Source: Ga0077555 sp041397775 (lineage in GTDB: Bacteria; Pseudomonadota; Alphaproteobacteria; Rhizobiales; Hyphomicrobiaceae). Taken from it: a DNA stretch of 64,000 nucleotides. The stretch spans positions 62,001 to 126,000 of the forward strand of contig JAWKWB010000003.1 of the NCBI GenBank assembly GCA_041397775.1. The letters run 5' to 3'. Positions 1-8,560 of this stretch are shown one piece after another. Numbering within the stretch: position 1 is the first letter of the stretch; each line of letters begins with the position of its first letter. The notes under the pieces were generated by a model that was not told where the DNA came from, made no database searches, and worked only from the letters and a program-made list of their open reading frames with translations. The position numbers and the translations under genes were made by a program.

Positions 1-23
1 TACTGGCGACCGTCAGGCGTGGA

Positions 24-827
24 TCACTTCTTCTTGTCGGCAGCCTTGCCACCCGCCTGCGCGGCGGCTTCGGCCTGCTTCTTCTTGTATTCCTCGAGGG
101 CGGCCTGCTGGCGCTTGGCGATTTCCTGCATCAAGCGGCGGCGCTCGGCCGTGTAGGCGGCGTTGTCGGCGGCGGCGCCGTCGATCGCCTTGGAGAAGCC
201 GGCGAGCGGTACCGGGAAGGCGATGACCTGGCCGTTCGCGTTGATGGCGAACACCATGATGCCAGCGCCGCTCTTCAGATCGGCAAGCAGCTCTTTCTTG
301 AGTTCGAGTTCGGCCGTGCAGCCGGCGGGATGACACAGGGAGAAGTTGAGACGGATCGGCTTCAGCTTGGTGTCGTCGACCTTCTCGTTCTTCTGCGCCT
401 TCTCCCACATCTCCTTGTTGTAGACGGCGGCGCGCAGGCCCGGCTGGATGGCCATGCCCAGCGGCACCATGATCATCAGGTGCTGCTTGTCCTGCCCTTC
501 CACCTGCCGAATTGCGGCGGACACGAGGACCATGCCGGTATTGCCGTCGAGGCGCTCGTGGTGCGTGAGGCAGATGCCCTTTTCGACGCGCTTTGGCTTG
601 CCATCGGCGCCCTTGTCCATGACGGGGGCCTTCTCGCAGAGCTTGACCCACATCACCGGCTCGGCTGCCGGCTGGGTCGCGGCCGCCTCTGCTTTCTTGG
701 CTGCTTTCTTCTTGTCCTGGGCCAGGGCAGACGATGCGCCGAGAACGAGACCGGCCACAGTGCATACGCCGATCGCACCGTGGAGCGCGCGCTTGAATGA
801 AGACGTGAACTTCGACGTGACCACCAT
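24..827 (-). CDS. Invasion-associated locus B (IalB) family protein
   Basis: This 267-residue protein is probably exported. Residues 1-36 form a signal peptide with a basic start, a hydrophobic core near 18-31 and an ALA cleavage site before Gln37. A Lys/Ala-rich linker follows, then a globular domain containing the LCEKAP segment and a cysteine-rich CHPAG segment typical of IalB proteins. The tail is again rich in Lys and Ala. I chose the ATG at 827 because an AGGGGA ribosome site precedes it and the secretion signal begins there; the open frame continues upstream without such features. IalB relatives are periplasmic or outer-membrane-associated proteins named after a Bartonella invasion gene, but they are widespread in free-living alphaproteobacteria, so no role in virulence should be assumed. 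It is divergent from asd. Confidence 0.8.
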   Translation of the reverse strand: MVVTSKFTSSFKRALHGAIGVCTVAGLVLGASSALAQDKKKAAKKAEAAATQPAAEPVMWVKLCEKAPVMDKGADGKPKRVEKGICLTHHERLDGNTGMVLVSAAIRQVEGQDKQHLMIMVPLGMAIQPGLRAAVYNKEMWEKAQKNEKVDDTKLKPIRLNFSLCHPAGCTAELELKKELLADLKSGAGIMVFAINANGQVIAFPVPLAGFSKAIDGAAADNAAYTAERRRLMQEIAKRQQAALEEYKKKQAEAAAQAGGKAADKKK

Positions 828-1261
828 TAGTCCCCTAGCCTTTCTCGATCCCCGATGCCGCCTGCGGCTCAATACCAGCACTCCCGCGATCCGATGCAAG
901 ACCCCAGGCGCTTCTATCCCCATGGGATGTCGACGGTCCCGCGTCGAACCGCGCATCCATCTCATGGGGAGTAAGAGCGCGAATAAGGCATTCCCGTGTC
1001 CGCGTCGCGATGGTGCGGCAACTTTGTCGGGGATTTGCGTGAAGTCGTGATGTCGACCGGCACGGGCGAGGTGGCCGCTGGTGTCGCCGGCCAAGAGTGC
1101 GTATGCGGCGCGCGCTGCTGTGTGCAGGTGCAAAAAGATCGGCCGCCGCGGGCCGATTTCCCTTGCCGCTTCGGCGCCTTGTGCGTATGTGAGCGGCTTG
1201 CGGAAAAAACGTATGAGACGCGGCGGCGGTCGCCGCGGACGTCCGCGCGAGAGCGATTACC
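828..1261. other. 434-base divergent intergenic region, ialB to asd
   Basis: No coding sequence with a recognisable product was found here. The stretch must hold the promoters of the two divergent genes. Its only clear structural signal is a terminator-like hairpin pointing along the minus strand at 1132-1157. Confidence 0.5.
1132..1157 (-). terminator. Terminator-like hairpin upstream of asd
   Basis: Read on the minus strand, a seven-pair stem (ATCGGCC with GGCCGAT, six-base loop) is followed after one base by five T residues. No minus-strand gene lies just upstream of it, so its purpose is unclear. It could insulate ialB from antisense transcription out of the asd region or end a small RNA. 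Confidence 0.4.
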
Positions 1262-2305
1262 ATGGGCTACAGGATCGCGATTGTCGGCGCCACCGGGAAC
1301 GTGGGCCGCGAAATGTTGAATGTACTGGCCGATCGCAAGTTTCCGGTCTCGGAAATCCATGCGTTGGCCTCCCGGCGCTCGCTGGGCACCGAGGTATCGT
1401 TCGGTGAGAAGACACTCAAATGCCGCGACCTGGAGACGTTCGACTTCTCGAACATCGACATCTGCCTGATGAGTGCCGGCTCGGGTCCCTCCAAGGAGCA
1501 CAGCCCTCGCATCGGCGCGCAAGGCTGCATGGTGATCGATAATTCGTCTGCCTGGCGATACGATCAGGACGTGCCGCTGGTCGTGCCCGAGGTGAACGGG
1601 GACGTGCTCGAAGCGTACATGCGCCAGGGCCGCCGGAAGAACATCATCGCCAATCCGAATTGTTCCACGGCGCAGATGGTCGTGGCGCTGAAGCCGCTGC
1701 ACGATGCCGCAGGCATCAAGCGCGTCGTCGTGTCGACCTACCAGTCGGTGTCGGGCGCGGGCAAGGACGCGATGGACGAGCTGTGGCAGCAGACCAAGGG
1801 CACCTATGTTCCGGGCCAGGAGGTCGAGCCGAAGAAGTTCACCAAGCAGATCGCCTTCAACTGCATTCCTCACATCGACGTCTTCATGGAGGACGGCTAC
1901 ACGAAGGAGGAATGGAAGATGCTTGCGGAGACGAAGAAGATTCTCGATCCGCGCATCAAGCTGACGGCAACGTGCGTTCGCGTGCCGGTGTTCGTGAGCC
2001 ACAGCGAGGTGGTCAATATCGAATTCGAGCGCCAGATGACGGTGGCGGAAGCCCGCTCCATCCTGCGCGAGGCGCCGGGCATCATGGTCGTCGACAAGCG
2101 CGAGCCCGGCGGTTACGTGACCCCGGTCGAGGCGGCTGGCGAATACGCGACCTTCGTATCGCGCATCCGCGAGGACGCGACGGTGGAGAATGGTCTCGTC
2201 ATGTGGATCGTGTCGGACAACCTGCTGAAGGGGGCGGCGCTAAATGCTGTCCAGATCGCCGAGGAGTTGGCGTCGCGCGGTCTGTTGACCCAGAAGGCGG
2301 CGTAA
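1262..2305 (+). CDS. asd: Aspartate-semialdehyde dehydrogenase
   Basis: This enzyme reduces L-aspartyl-4-phosphate to L-aspartate 4-semialdehyde with NADPH, the branch-point step towards lysine, diaminopimelate, methionine and threonine. The 347-residue protein has the usual length. It starts with a nucleotide-binding GATGNVG motif at residues 9-15, has the catalytic cysteine in NPNCST (Cys134), and carries the SVSGAGK segment and a downstream HSEVVNIEF segment with the substrate-binding histidine. The ATG at 1262 begins directly with the dinucleotide-binding strand. It is transcribed alone and ends at a strong terminator. dapF, which acts later in the same pathway, lies about 5 kb away on the other strand. 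Confidence 0.95.
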   Translation: MGYRIAIVGATGNVGREMLNVLADRKFPVSEIHALASRRSLGTEVSFGEKTLKCRDLETFDFSNIDICLMSAGSGPSKEHSPRIGAQGCMVIDNSSAWRYDQDVPLVVPEVNGDVLEAYMRQGRRKNIIANPNCSTAQMVVALKPLHDAAGIKRVVVSTYQSVSGAGKDAMDELWQQTKGTYVPGQEVEPKKFTKQIAFNCIPHIDVFMEDGYTKEEWKMLAETKKILDPRIKLTATCVRVPVFVSHSEVVNIEFERQMTVAEARSILREAPGIMVVDKREPGGYVTPVEAAGEYATFVSRIREDATVENGLVMWIVSDNLLKGAALNAVQIAEELASRGLLTQKAA

Positions 2306-2338
2306 CGCCTCCCGATCGGGTTCGCCGATGTAAAACGA

Positions 2339-2370
2339 CCCGCAGCGCGCTGGCGCTGCGGGCTTTTTTT
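2339..2370 (+). terminator. Rho-independent terminator of asd
   Basis: A perfect ten-pair GC-rich stem (arms at 2339-2348 and 2353-2362, loop GCTG) is followed by one C and seven T residues. It sits 33 bases after the asd stop codon. The minus-strand marR gene ends about 85 bases further on, so it separates convergent transcription. Confidence 0.9.
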
Positions 2371-2455
2371 GTCCACGTCGTCAAATCGACGATGCTTGCC
2401 GTGCGCTGGCGATGGGGCGCGTGGACGTGAGGGGGCCGAAGCCCCCATGCCACTT

Positions 2456-2923
2456 TCAGCGCCCCGCGGCCGCGTCGTCGACGGCCTGGGTCAACAGTGC
2501 GACGATGGAGGCCAGATCGCTCAGAAGCTGCTCGCGCTGCTTTTGCGGCAGGGCGGCCAGAATCCGGTCATCGACGCGCTTCACAACCGGCTCGGCGGCC
2601 TTGAGAACGCGCCAGCCTTCCTCAGTGAGTTTGACAGCATAGGCGCGTGCGTCTTCCTTCGTGCGCCGACGCTGGAGCAGACCCTTCTTGAGCAAGCGGC
2701 GGACGATGTCGGCCAGTGTCGACCGGTCGATTCCAGTTTGCTCGACCAGGTCGGTCTGGCTGAGGCCTTCGTTCAAGGAGACGGTCAACAGCACGGCGTA
2801 TTGCCGCGGCGTCAGGTCCGTCTCTCCGATCTCGGAAGCGAAGACGTCACCAGCACATTGTCCAGCTCTGTGAAGCAGATGGATCGGAGACTTGTCGAGC
2901 CGCGTCTGGATTTCTTGCTTCAT
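2456..2923 (-). CDS. MarR-family transcriptional regulator
   Basis: A 155-residue winged-helix DNA-binding protein. The middle carries the classic MarR pattern: LTPRQYAVLL, then LSQTDLVEQTGIDRSTLADIVRRL as the recognition helix-turn-helix, then a wing rich in basic residues ending in DARAYAVKLTEEG. MarR proteins bind as dimers to palindromic operators and usually release DNA on binding a small phenolic or lipophilic ligand. I chose the ATG at 2923, which gives the common family length; the frame remains open upstream but reads through an AT-rich control region. It lies downstream of the yciB pair on the same strand, 200 bases away, and may have its own promoter. No obvious target gene is adjacent. 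Confidence 0.88.
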   Translation of the reverse strand: MKQEIQTRLDKSPIHLLHRAGQCAGDVFASEIGETDLTPRQYAVLLTVSLNEGLSQTDLVEQTGIDRSTLADIVRRLLKKGLLQRRRTKEDARAYAVKLTEEGWRVLKAAEPVVKRVDDRILAALPQKQREQLLSDLASIVALLTQAVDDAAAGR

Positions 2924-3042
2924 CGGATCCAATTTTCTGTTTGAGTTTTCTCGATGGACTGCTGTGCGATCCTTCGTTGGCATGTCGGATCTTCCACATT
3001 GCACATAAAGTCAGATTACAATGCTATGAAAATGTCGTCCAG

Positions 3043-3063
3043 AACAGCATTTTACAAGCTGTT
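3043..3063. promoter_or_regulatory. Possible operator upstream of marR
   Basis: An inverted repeat, AACAGC-N9-GCTGTT, sits 120 bases upstream of the marR start inside an AT-rich stretch (about 3000-3065) that contrasts with the GC-rich surroundings. MarR proteins commonly autoregulate through palindromes near their own promoter. The match is short and could be chance. Confidence 0.3.
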
Positions 3064-3129
3064 TTGCGCGATCGAGCGTACAAATCGTTGTTAGGCGCGC
3101 TGTGTGCGGATCATGTTGCGACGCGACGA

Positions 3130-3744
3130 TCAGTGTGCGGATTTGTCGGTCGTGTCCGTCGCAACAAGCTGATGGCGCGCGATGAATCCAAGTTGCGTCG
3201 CAAAGAACAGGATGGTCAAAGGCAGAAAACCGAAGACCTTGAAGCTGGCCCAAGTGGCTTCGCTGAAATTGCGCCATACAACTTCGTTCAGGGCAGCGAG
3301 GGCCACGAAGAAGACGGCCCACCGGAGCGACAGGACGCGCCACCCATCCTGCGTCAGCTGGAGGGCTTCGCCCAGGAGCAGCGGCAGGACAGGCTTCTTC
3401 ATGACATGGCCGCCGATCAGAGCGGCTGCGAACATCAGGTAGATGATCGTCGGCTTCAACTTGATGAACTTAGGATCGTTGAACCACAGCGTCAGCGCCC
3501 CGAAGCCGACCACGAGTACCGTCGTGATCACGAGCGTCGGCGAGATCCGGCCGAGAAAAATGCGCGATGCGACCATCGACAGGACGGTCGCGACCATCAG
3601 GACGCCGGTCGCCCAGAAGATGCCGAGCTTCATGTAGACGGCGAAGAAGACGAGCAGCGGCCCCAGGTCGATGGCAAGCTTGATCGCCTGCTTGGAGCCT
3701 TCGGCGGAATGGCCGGTTTCGGGGGGCTGCTGCTGGCTCGTCAT
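3130..3744 (-). CDS. YciB/IspZ-type septation protein A (first of a tandem pair)
   Basis: A 204-residue inner-membrane protein with about five hydrophobic segments. It has the family landmarks IDLGPLLVFFAVY near the start and LTLWFNDPKFIKLKPTI in the middle, which mark the YciB/IspZ (intracellular septation protein A) family. In enterobacteria YciB is linked to envelope and division integrity; the exact role is not settled. The ATG at 3744 follows a GAGG ribosome site; a start 27 bases upstream is possible but lacks one. It lies 34 bases downstream of a second, diverged copy in the same orientation, behind dapF-mtaB-ftsY. Many alphaproteobacteria have one ispZ-like gene after ftsY, so this copy, closer to the canonical sequence, is probably the orthologue. 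Confidence 0.88.
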   Translation of the reverse strand: MTSQQQPPETGHSAEGSKQAIKLAIDLGPLLVFFAVYMKLGIFWATGVLMVATVLSMVASRIFLGRISPTLVITTVLVVGFGALTLWFNDPKFIKLKPTIIYLMFAAALIGGHVMKKPVLPLLLGEALQLTQDGWRVLSLRWAVFFVALAALNEVVWRNFSEATWASFKVFGFLPLTILFFATQLGFIARHQLVATDTTDKSAH

Positions 3745-3778
3745 GCGTCCTCGGTGCCTCGGTGAGGCCATTCAGGGG

Positions 3779-4468
3779 TCAGTTGCGGCCCGCGACGTTG
3801 GGCTCGCCGCTCGTCACGGTCACGACCTGGGCACGATCGGGCAGGCGATAACGCTGCATCAGCCGCACCTGCCATATCAGGTACAGCGAGGTCAGCGGCA
3901 TGACGATGAAGAGCTTGAAGATCATCCAGACGTCGAGCCCGTTGAGCATGGGCTTTTTCAGCAGCCAGATCCAGGTGCTGGGGCAGGGAATCTCGGCGGT
4001 GGCGAAGCCGACCCGGACCAGTTCGTTGGAGATCGCCGTAATGGCGAAGAAGATCCCGACGTTGCGGGTCAACAGGTACCAGCCGCGCTCGGTGTAGCGG
4101 AAGGTCTTGCCGAACACGAATTCGAAGAAGTACTTGCCGCGCATCAGGCCGCCGAACAGAAGGGCGGCGACGAGCGCGTTGAACAGTGTGACCTTGATCT
4201 GGACCCACTTGGGATCGCCCGTCACCAGGGTCAGCACACCGAATGTCACGGTCACGGCGCCGGCGATGAACGGCATGATCGGCGGGCGGCGCAGCACCCA
4301 GAGCGAGGCGACCAGGGCCATGGCCGTGGTGGCGATCAGCGACCAGACGCCAGCTTTGACACCGAAGGCGAAGTTCACGATGAACATCGTGAAGATCGGC
4401 CCGATCTCGCTGGAGATGTTCAGCGTCTGCTCGGCGTTGAAGGGGTACCAGGACTTGCGGGCCGTCAT
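3779..4468 (-). CDS. YciB/IspZ-like inner membrane protein (second, diverged copy)
   Basis: A 229-residue polytopic membrane protein homologous to its downstream neighbour. Both share an IGP segment near the N-terminus, the block LTL-x3-DPK-x3-K-x-T, a following GG turn, an ALNE/ISNE motif after a hydrophobic helix, and a final W/F-K-F/L-F segment. It differs in a longer loop rich in Pro and Trp near residue 165 and a longer C-terminus. The ATG at 4468 follows an AGGAAG ribosome site. It sits between ftsY and the canonical copy. The function is unknown beyond family membership; divergence between the copies suggests they are not simply redundant. Confidence 0.82.
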   Translation of the reverse strand: MTARKSWYPFNAEQTLNISSEIGPIFTMFIVNFAFGVKAGVWSLIATTAMALVASLWVLRRPPIMPFIAGAVTVTFGVLTLVTGDPKWVQIKVTLFNALVAALLFGGLMRGKYFFEFVFGKTFRYTERGWYLLTRNVGIFFAITAISNELVRVGFATAEIPCPSTWIWLLKKPMLNGLDVWMIFKLFIVMPLTSLYLIWQVRLMQRYRLPDRAQVVTVTSGEPNVAGRN

Positions 4469-4544
4469 CGACTTCCTGCCTTTGTGCGCGAAACACGGGG
4501 GATCCATGTCCCCCTTAATACGGAACCTGAGGCCTTAGTGTGAT

Positions 4545-5717
4545 CTAGCCGACAGCGATGGCCTGGGCGAACTCCCGGGCGTCGAACGCCTGCAGGTCGT
4601 CCACCCCCTCGCCTACGCCGATAGCATGAACGGGTAAACCATGCTTTGCGGCAATTGCGACAAGGATGCCGCCGCGCGCGGTGCCGTCGAGTTTCGTCAT
4701 GACAAGGCCGGTGACGCCGGCTTTTTCCTTGAAAACCTCGACCTGCGACAAGGCGTTCTGGCCGGTGGTGGCATCCAGAACCAAGAGGACGTCGTGGGGG
4801 GCCGTCGGGTCGAGCTTGCGCAGGACGCGGATGACCTTTTCCAGCTCGTCCATCAGCGCCTGCTTGTTCTGCAGGCGGCCCGCCGTGTCGATCAGCAGGA
4901 CGTCGGTGCCGGCTTCCTGCGCCTCCTTGAGGGCATCGAAGGCGAGACCCGAGGCGTCGGAGCCGACGGGGCGGGAGACGACCGGTGTTCCCGTCCGCTC
5001 GCCCCAGACCTTGAGCTGATCGATGGCGGCGGCCCGGAAAGTGTCGCCCGCGGCGATCATGAGCGTGCGGCCCTCGCTGCGGAGCCGGGCGGCCAACTTG
5101 CCGATGGTCGTGGTCTTGCCCGAGCCGTTGACGCCGACGACGAGAACCACGTGGGGATGGCGCGTGGGCTCGATGACGAGGGGCTTGGCCACGGGCGCCA
5201 GAACCCGCTCGACTTCGGCGGCGAGGACGGCCTTCACGTCCTCGGGTGCGATGCCCTTGTCGTAGCGACCCTTCGAGATGCTCTCGGTGATGCGCATGGC
5301 CGTATCGACGCCCAGGTCGGCCTGGATGAGGAGGTCTTCCAGCTCGTCGAGCGTCGTCGCGTCCAGCTTCTTCTTCGTGAAGAGACCGGTGATGCCGTCG
5401 GACAGCCGCGAGGACGTCTTGGTGAGGCCGGACTTCAGCCGCTGGAACCAGGACCGCTTTTCGGGTTCGGCCGGCGCTGGAGCGGGTTCCGCTTCGGCTT
5501 CGGCCGGCTCGGAGGCGGCGGCTGGCGTTGCGGCCGGGGAGGCCGCCGGCGCCACGTCTTCGGGCGGATTGGCGGGCTGCGGCGCTTCGCGATCGCCGGC
5601 CGGGGCGTCCGGCGTGGATGGCGTCTCGGGCTTGGCGGCCTCATCGGCTGGCTTTTCGTCACGGCGGCCGAACAGGCGGCCCAGGAAGCCGCGTCCTTTT
5701 TCTCGTCCCTCGCTCAC
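4545..5717 (-). CDS. ftsY: Signal recognition particle receptor FtsY
   Basis: FtsY is the membrane-associated GTPase that docks SRP-ribosome complexes at the Sec translocon. The 390-residue protein has a basic amphipathic start (residues 1-20), an Ala/Pro/Glu-rich acidic linker (about 20-88), and an NG domain. The P-loop GVNGSGKTT is at 195-203, followed by the GDTFRAAA insertion-box segment, DTAGR and TKLDG. It ends in the usual alphaproteobacterial DLQAF-x-A-x-EF tail. The start is GTG at 5717, and its codon overlaps the mtaB stop in a GTGA junction, so translation is probably coupled. Confidence 0.96.
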   Translation of the reverse strand: MSEGREKGRGFLGRLFGRRDEKPADEAAKPETPSTPDAPAGDREAPQPANPPEDVAPAASPAATPAAASEPAEAEAEPAPAPAEPEKRSWFQRLKSGLTKTSSRLSDGITGLFTKKKLDATTLDELEDLLIQADLGVDTAMRITESISKGRYDKGIAPEDVKAVLAAEVERVLAPVAKPLVIEPTRHPHVVLVVGVNGSGKTTTIGKLAARLRSEGRTLMIAAGDTFRAAAIDQLKVWGERTGTPVVSRPVGSDASGLAFDALKEAQEAGTDVLLIDTAGRLQNKQALMDELEKVIRVLRKLDPTAPHDVLLVLDATTGQNALSQVEVFKEKAGVTGLVMTKLDGTARGGILVAIAAKHGLPVHAIGVGEGVDDLQAFDAREFAQAIAVG

Positions 5718-6973
5718 GCGATCACCTCACCCTCGAGACGGCGCTGGCCGGCAACTGAAACCTTGACGGGCACGATCCTGCTCGGCTGCGTCTGCGCGTG
5801 CCGGACCAGGACCTCGGAAAAATCGGGGGTTCGGCCGGTGCCGTCCCGCTCCATCAGGACCGGCAATTCCCGCCCGACCTGTTGTGCCAGATGCGCTGCC
5901 AGGCCGGCCTCGCCCTTCTGCCGCAGGGCGGCAGCGCGTTCGCGGATCACGTCGCGGGGGACCTGCGGCATGCGCGCGGCGGGTGTGCCCTTGCGCGGCG
6001 AGTAGGGGAAGACGTGCAGATGCGCCAAGCCGCACTCCTCGATGATACGCAGCGATTGTGCATGCATTGCGTCGGTCTCGGTCGGGAAGCCCGCGATGAG
6101 GTCCGCTCCGAAGGCCATGTCGGGACGCAGGCGGCGCACCTGCTCGCAGAAGCGGATGGCATCGGCGCGCAAGTGACGGCGTCGCATGCGCTTCAGGATC
6201 ATGTCGTCGCCGGCCTGCAGGGACAGGTGCAGGTGGGGCATCAGCCGCGGTTCCTCGGCGATGGCATCGAACAGATGCGTGTCCGCCTCCACCTGGTCGA
6301 TGGACGAGATGCGAAGGCGTGCGAGCTCGGGTACGTGGCTGAGGATGCTGCGCACGAGGCGTCCGAGGCTGGGGGTGCCTGGCAGATCCGCCCCGTAGGA
6401 GGTGAGATCGACGCCGGTGAGCACGACTTCGGCATAGCCGGCCTCGACCAGCCGCCGGATCTGTCCCACCACCTCGCCCGAAGGCACGGACCGGGAGGGG
6501 CCGCGTCCATAGGGGATGATGCAGAACGTGCAGCGGTGGTCGCAGCCATTCTGTACCTGCACATAGGCGCGCGCCCGGGTGCCGAAGCCGTCGATCAGAT
6601 GCGGCGCGGTCTCGCGCACCCCCATGATGTCGTTGACCTGGACGCGGGGGCTGTCGGGAACCGAAAGGCCGGCCCAGGCCTGCGCGCTCGTCTTCTCGGT
6701 GTTGCCGATGACGTGGTCGACCTCCGGCATCTCGGCGAAATGCGCGGGCTCGATCTGCGCGGCGCAGCCGGTCACCACGATGCGCGCGGCCGGGTTCTCG
6801 CGGCGCGCCTTGCGGATCGCCTGCCGCGCCTGGCGCACGGCCTCGGCCGTGACGGCGCAGGTGTTGACGATGACGACCGGCCCGAGCCCCGCCGCTTCGG
6901 CATGCCGCTTGGCGATTTCGGATTCGAATGCGTTCAGGCGACAGCCCAGCGTTATGAGGGTCGGCTCGGCCAT
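5714..6973 (-). CDS. mtaB: tRNA t6A37 methylthiotransferase MtaB
   Basis: This radical-SAM enzyme converts N6-threonylcarbamoyladenosine at tRNA position 37 to its 2-methylthio form. The 419-residue protein shows the three cysteines of the N-terminal auxiliary cluster (Cys11, Cys39, Cys70), the radical-SAM CxxxCxxC (Cys144, Cys148, Cys151) within GCDHRCTFC, an IIPYGRG-RS segment typical of MtaB, and a C-terminal TRAM-like region. It sits seven bases after dapF and overlaps ftsY by four bases, giving a tight dapF-mtaB-ftsY operon, an arrangement I recognise from other alphaproteobacteria. Confidence 0.93.
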   Translation of the reverse strand: MAEPTLITLGCRLNAFESEIAKRHAEAAGLGPVVIVNTCAVTAEAVRQARQAIRKARRENPAARIVVTGCAAQIEPAHFAEMPEVDHVIGNTEKTSAQAWAGLSVPDSPRVQVNDIMGVRETAPHLIDGFGTRARAYVQVQNGCDHRCTFCIIPYGRGPSRSVPSGEVVGQIRRLVEAGYAEVVLTGVDLTSYGADLPGTPSLGRLVRSILSHVPELARLRISSIDQVEADTHLFDAIAEEPRLMPHLHLSLQAGDDMILKRMRRRHLRADAIRFCEQVRRLRPDMAFGADLIAGFPTETDAMHAQSLRIIEECGLAHLHVFPYSPRKGTPAARMPQVPRDVIRERAAALRQKGEAGLAAHLAQQVGRELPVLMERDGTGRTPDFSEVLVRHAQTQPSRIVPVKVSVAGQRRLEGEVIA

Positions 6974-6980
6974 CGCGGGG

Positions 6981-7853
6981 TCACCGGGCCCCCGAGGTTG
7001 CGAGTGCGGCGAGGTCGATGACGTCGCGATACTCCAGCTCGACCGGTCCGGTCATGGCGATGTGGTTGTCCGCGCGCCACGCGATTTCGAGCGGTCCGCC
7101 CGGCAGCGTCACGGTGACGGTGCGGTCGGTCAGCCCCTTGCGGGCGGCACAAACGGCGGCCGCGCAGGCGGCCGAGCCGCACGCCCTGGTCAGGCCCGCG
7201 CCGCGCTCCCACGTGCGCAGGACGATGTGCGACCGGCTGACCACCTGGGCCAGCGAGATATTCGCGCGATCGGGGAAGATCGGGTGATTTTCGAGCAGGG
7301 GCCCGAAGCGGGCGAGATCGAAGCGGTTCACGTCGTCCACCCAGAAGACGGCGTGGGGGTTGCCGACGTTGACCACGGAGGGACTATGGAGCACGGGGGC
7401 GTCGATCGGGCCGATCTGCAACTCGATGGTGCGCGTGTCGTGGAAGGGATCGGCGAGCGGGATGCTCTGCCAGTCGAAGCGCGGTTCGCCCATGTCGACG
7501 GTGATACGCGCGATGCTCTCGACATCGGCGGTCAGGATGCCGGCGGCCGTCTCGAAGCGGAAGTGGGCGGGAGCCGCCTCGTGCGCCGTGTGCCAGGCGA
7601 CGCAGCGCATGCCGTTGCCGCAGGCCCCGGCCGAGGACCCGTCGGCATTGTAGATGCGGATGAAGGCGTCCGTTCCCGGTTGCCGCGGCTTGTGCAGCAC
7701 CATCAGCTGGTCGAAGTGCGAGCGCGGCCGGCCGGCGATGGCGTGTGCTTCCTCGGCGGTGAAGACGTGGGCCGATTGGCGCAAATCCACGACCACGATC
7801 TCGTTGCCGAGGCCGTTCATCTTCGCGAAAGGTATGGTGGTCGTTGCGATCAT
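6981..7853 (-). CDS. dapF: Diaminopimelate epimerase
   Basis: DapF interconverts LL- and meso-diaminopimelate, giving the precursor for lysine and the peptidoglycan cross-link residue. The 290-residue protein begins with the family signature PFAKMNGLGNEIVVVD. It carries both active-site cysteines: Cys78 in SAGACGNGMRC and Cys225 in TRACGSAAC. The start at 7853 gives the standard N-terminus; the frame is open far upstream but there it overlaps the divergent methyltransferase gene. It is the first gene of the minus-strand operon with mtaB and ftsY. The short gap to the divergent gene (7854-7905) must hold both promoters. Confidence 0.95.
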   Translation of the reverse strand: MIATTTIPFAKMNGLGNEIVVVDLRQSAHVFTAEEAHAIAGRPRSHFDQLMVLHKPRQPGTDAFIRIYNADGSSAGACGNGMRCVAWHTAHEAAPAHFRFETAAGILTADVESIARITVDMGEPRFDWQSIPLADPFHDTRTIELQIGPIDAPVLHSPSVVNVGNPHAVFWVDDVNRFDLARFGPLLENHPIFPDRANISLAQVVSRSHIVLRTWERGAGLTRACGSAACAAAVCAARKGLTDRTVTVTLPGGPLEIAWRADNHIAMTGPVELEYRDVIDLAALATSGAR

Positions 7854-7905
7854 GCGCCCATATATGGCGGGAGAGGACGCAAAGACAATCGGGAAGAGGC
7901 AGAGA

Positions 7906-8493
7906 ATGCGTGCTGGCGGGCAGGAAGATGGCGGGGACGTCGCGTCGCAGCGCCCTCCCTCCCCCTGGGTGGTGCGCTTTCTGGGGCTGATGCCGCCCGG
8001 CGCCCAGGTGCTCGACATCGCCTGCGGTGCCGGCCGCCATTTCGCGCCCGTGCTGGCGCAGGGCGGCACGGTCGTGGGTATCGACCGGGACATTTCGGTC
8101 GCGCGGGACCGTTGGAGCGGAAACTCGGCCGTGTCGCTGGTCGCGGCGGACCTTGAATGCGGGGCCCCGCCCCCCTTCCGCGGACAGGTACGCGATGGCG
8201 TCATCGTCACGAACTACCTGTGGCGGCCCCTCCTGGCAGACATCGTTGGTGCCGTGGACGAGGCGGGCGTGCTGATCTACGAGACCTTCGCGCTGGGCCA
8301 GGAGCGGCTCGGAAGGCCGCGCAATCCCGAATTCCTGCTGCGTCCGGGCGAGTTGCTGGACGCCGTTGCGGGGCGGTTGCACGTCGTGGCCTACGAGCAC
8401 GTGCGGCTTTCCGCGCCCGACCGCATCGTCCAGCGCATCGCGGCGGTGGGTTTGCGGCACCCGGCGGTGCAGGATGGCGGGCCGGCGTTCTGA
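7906..8493 (+). CDS. Class I SAM-dependent methyltransferase
   Basis: A 195-residue Rossmann-fold methyltransferase. Motif I, VLDIACGAGRHF, lies near residues 34-45, followed by the acidic VGIDRD of motif II. A later VLIYETFALGQERLGRP segment resembles proteins annotated as SAM methyltransferases of the tellurite-resistance (TehB-like) type. The substrate cannot be told from sequence. I chose the ATG at 7906 because a GAAGAGG ribosome site lies seven bases upstream; an in-frame ATG at 7864 has none. It is divergent from dapF and stands alone. Confidence 0.72.
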   Translation: MRAGGQEDGGDVASQRPPSPWVVRFLGLMPPGAQVLDIACGAGRHFAPVLAQGGTVVGIDRDISVARDRWSGNSAVSLVAADLECGAPPPFRGQVRDGVIVTNYLWRPLLADIVGAVDEAGVLIYETFALGQERLGRPRNPEFLLRPGELLDAVAGRLHVVAYEHVRLSAPDRIVQRIAAVGLRHPAVQDGGPAF

Positions 8494-8560
8494 TCGCCGC
8501 CACATTACGCGTGCAGTCTGCGCACGGTGAGCCGGATTCGGCGTGACGAGGCGGTGTGCC

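Noticed and set aside
3130..4468. Assembly duplication as the cause of the two yciB genes
   Set aside because: The two sequences share motifs but differ along most of their length, so they are true paralogues and not a copied read.
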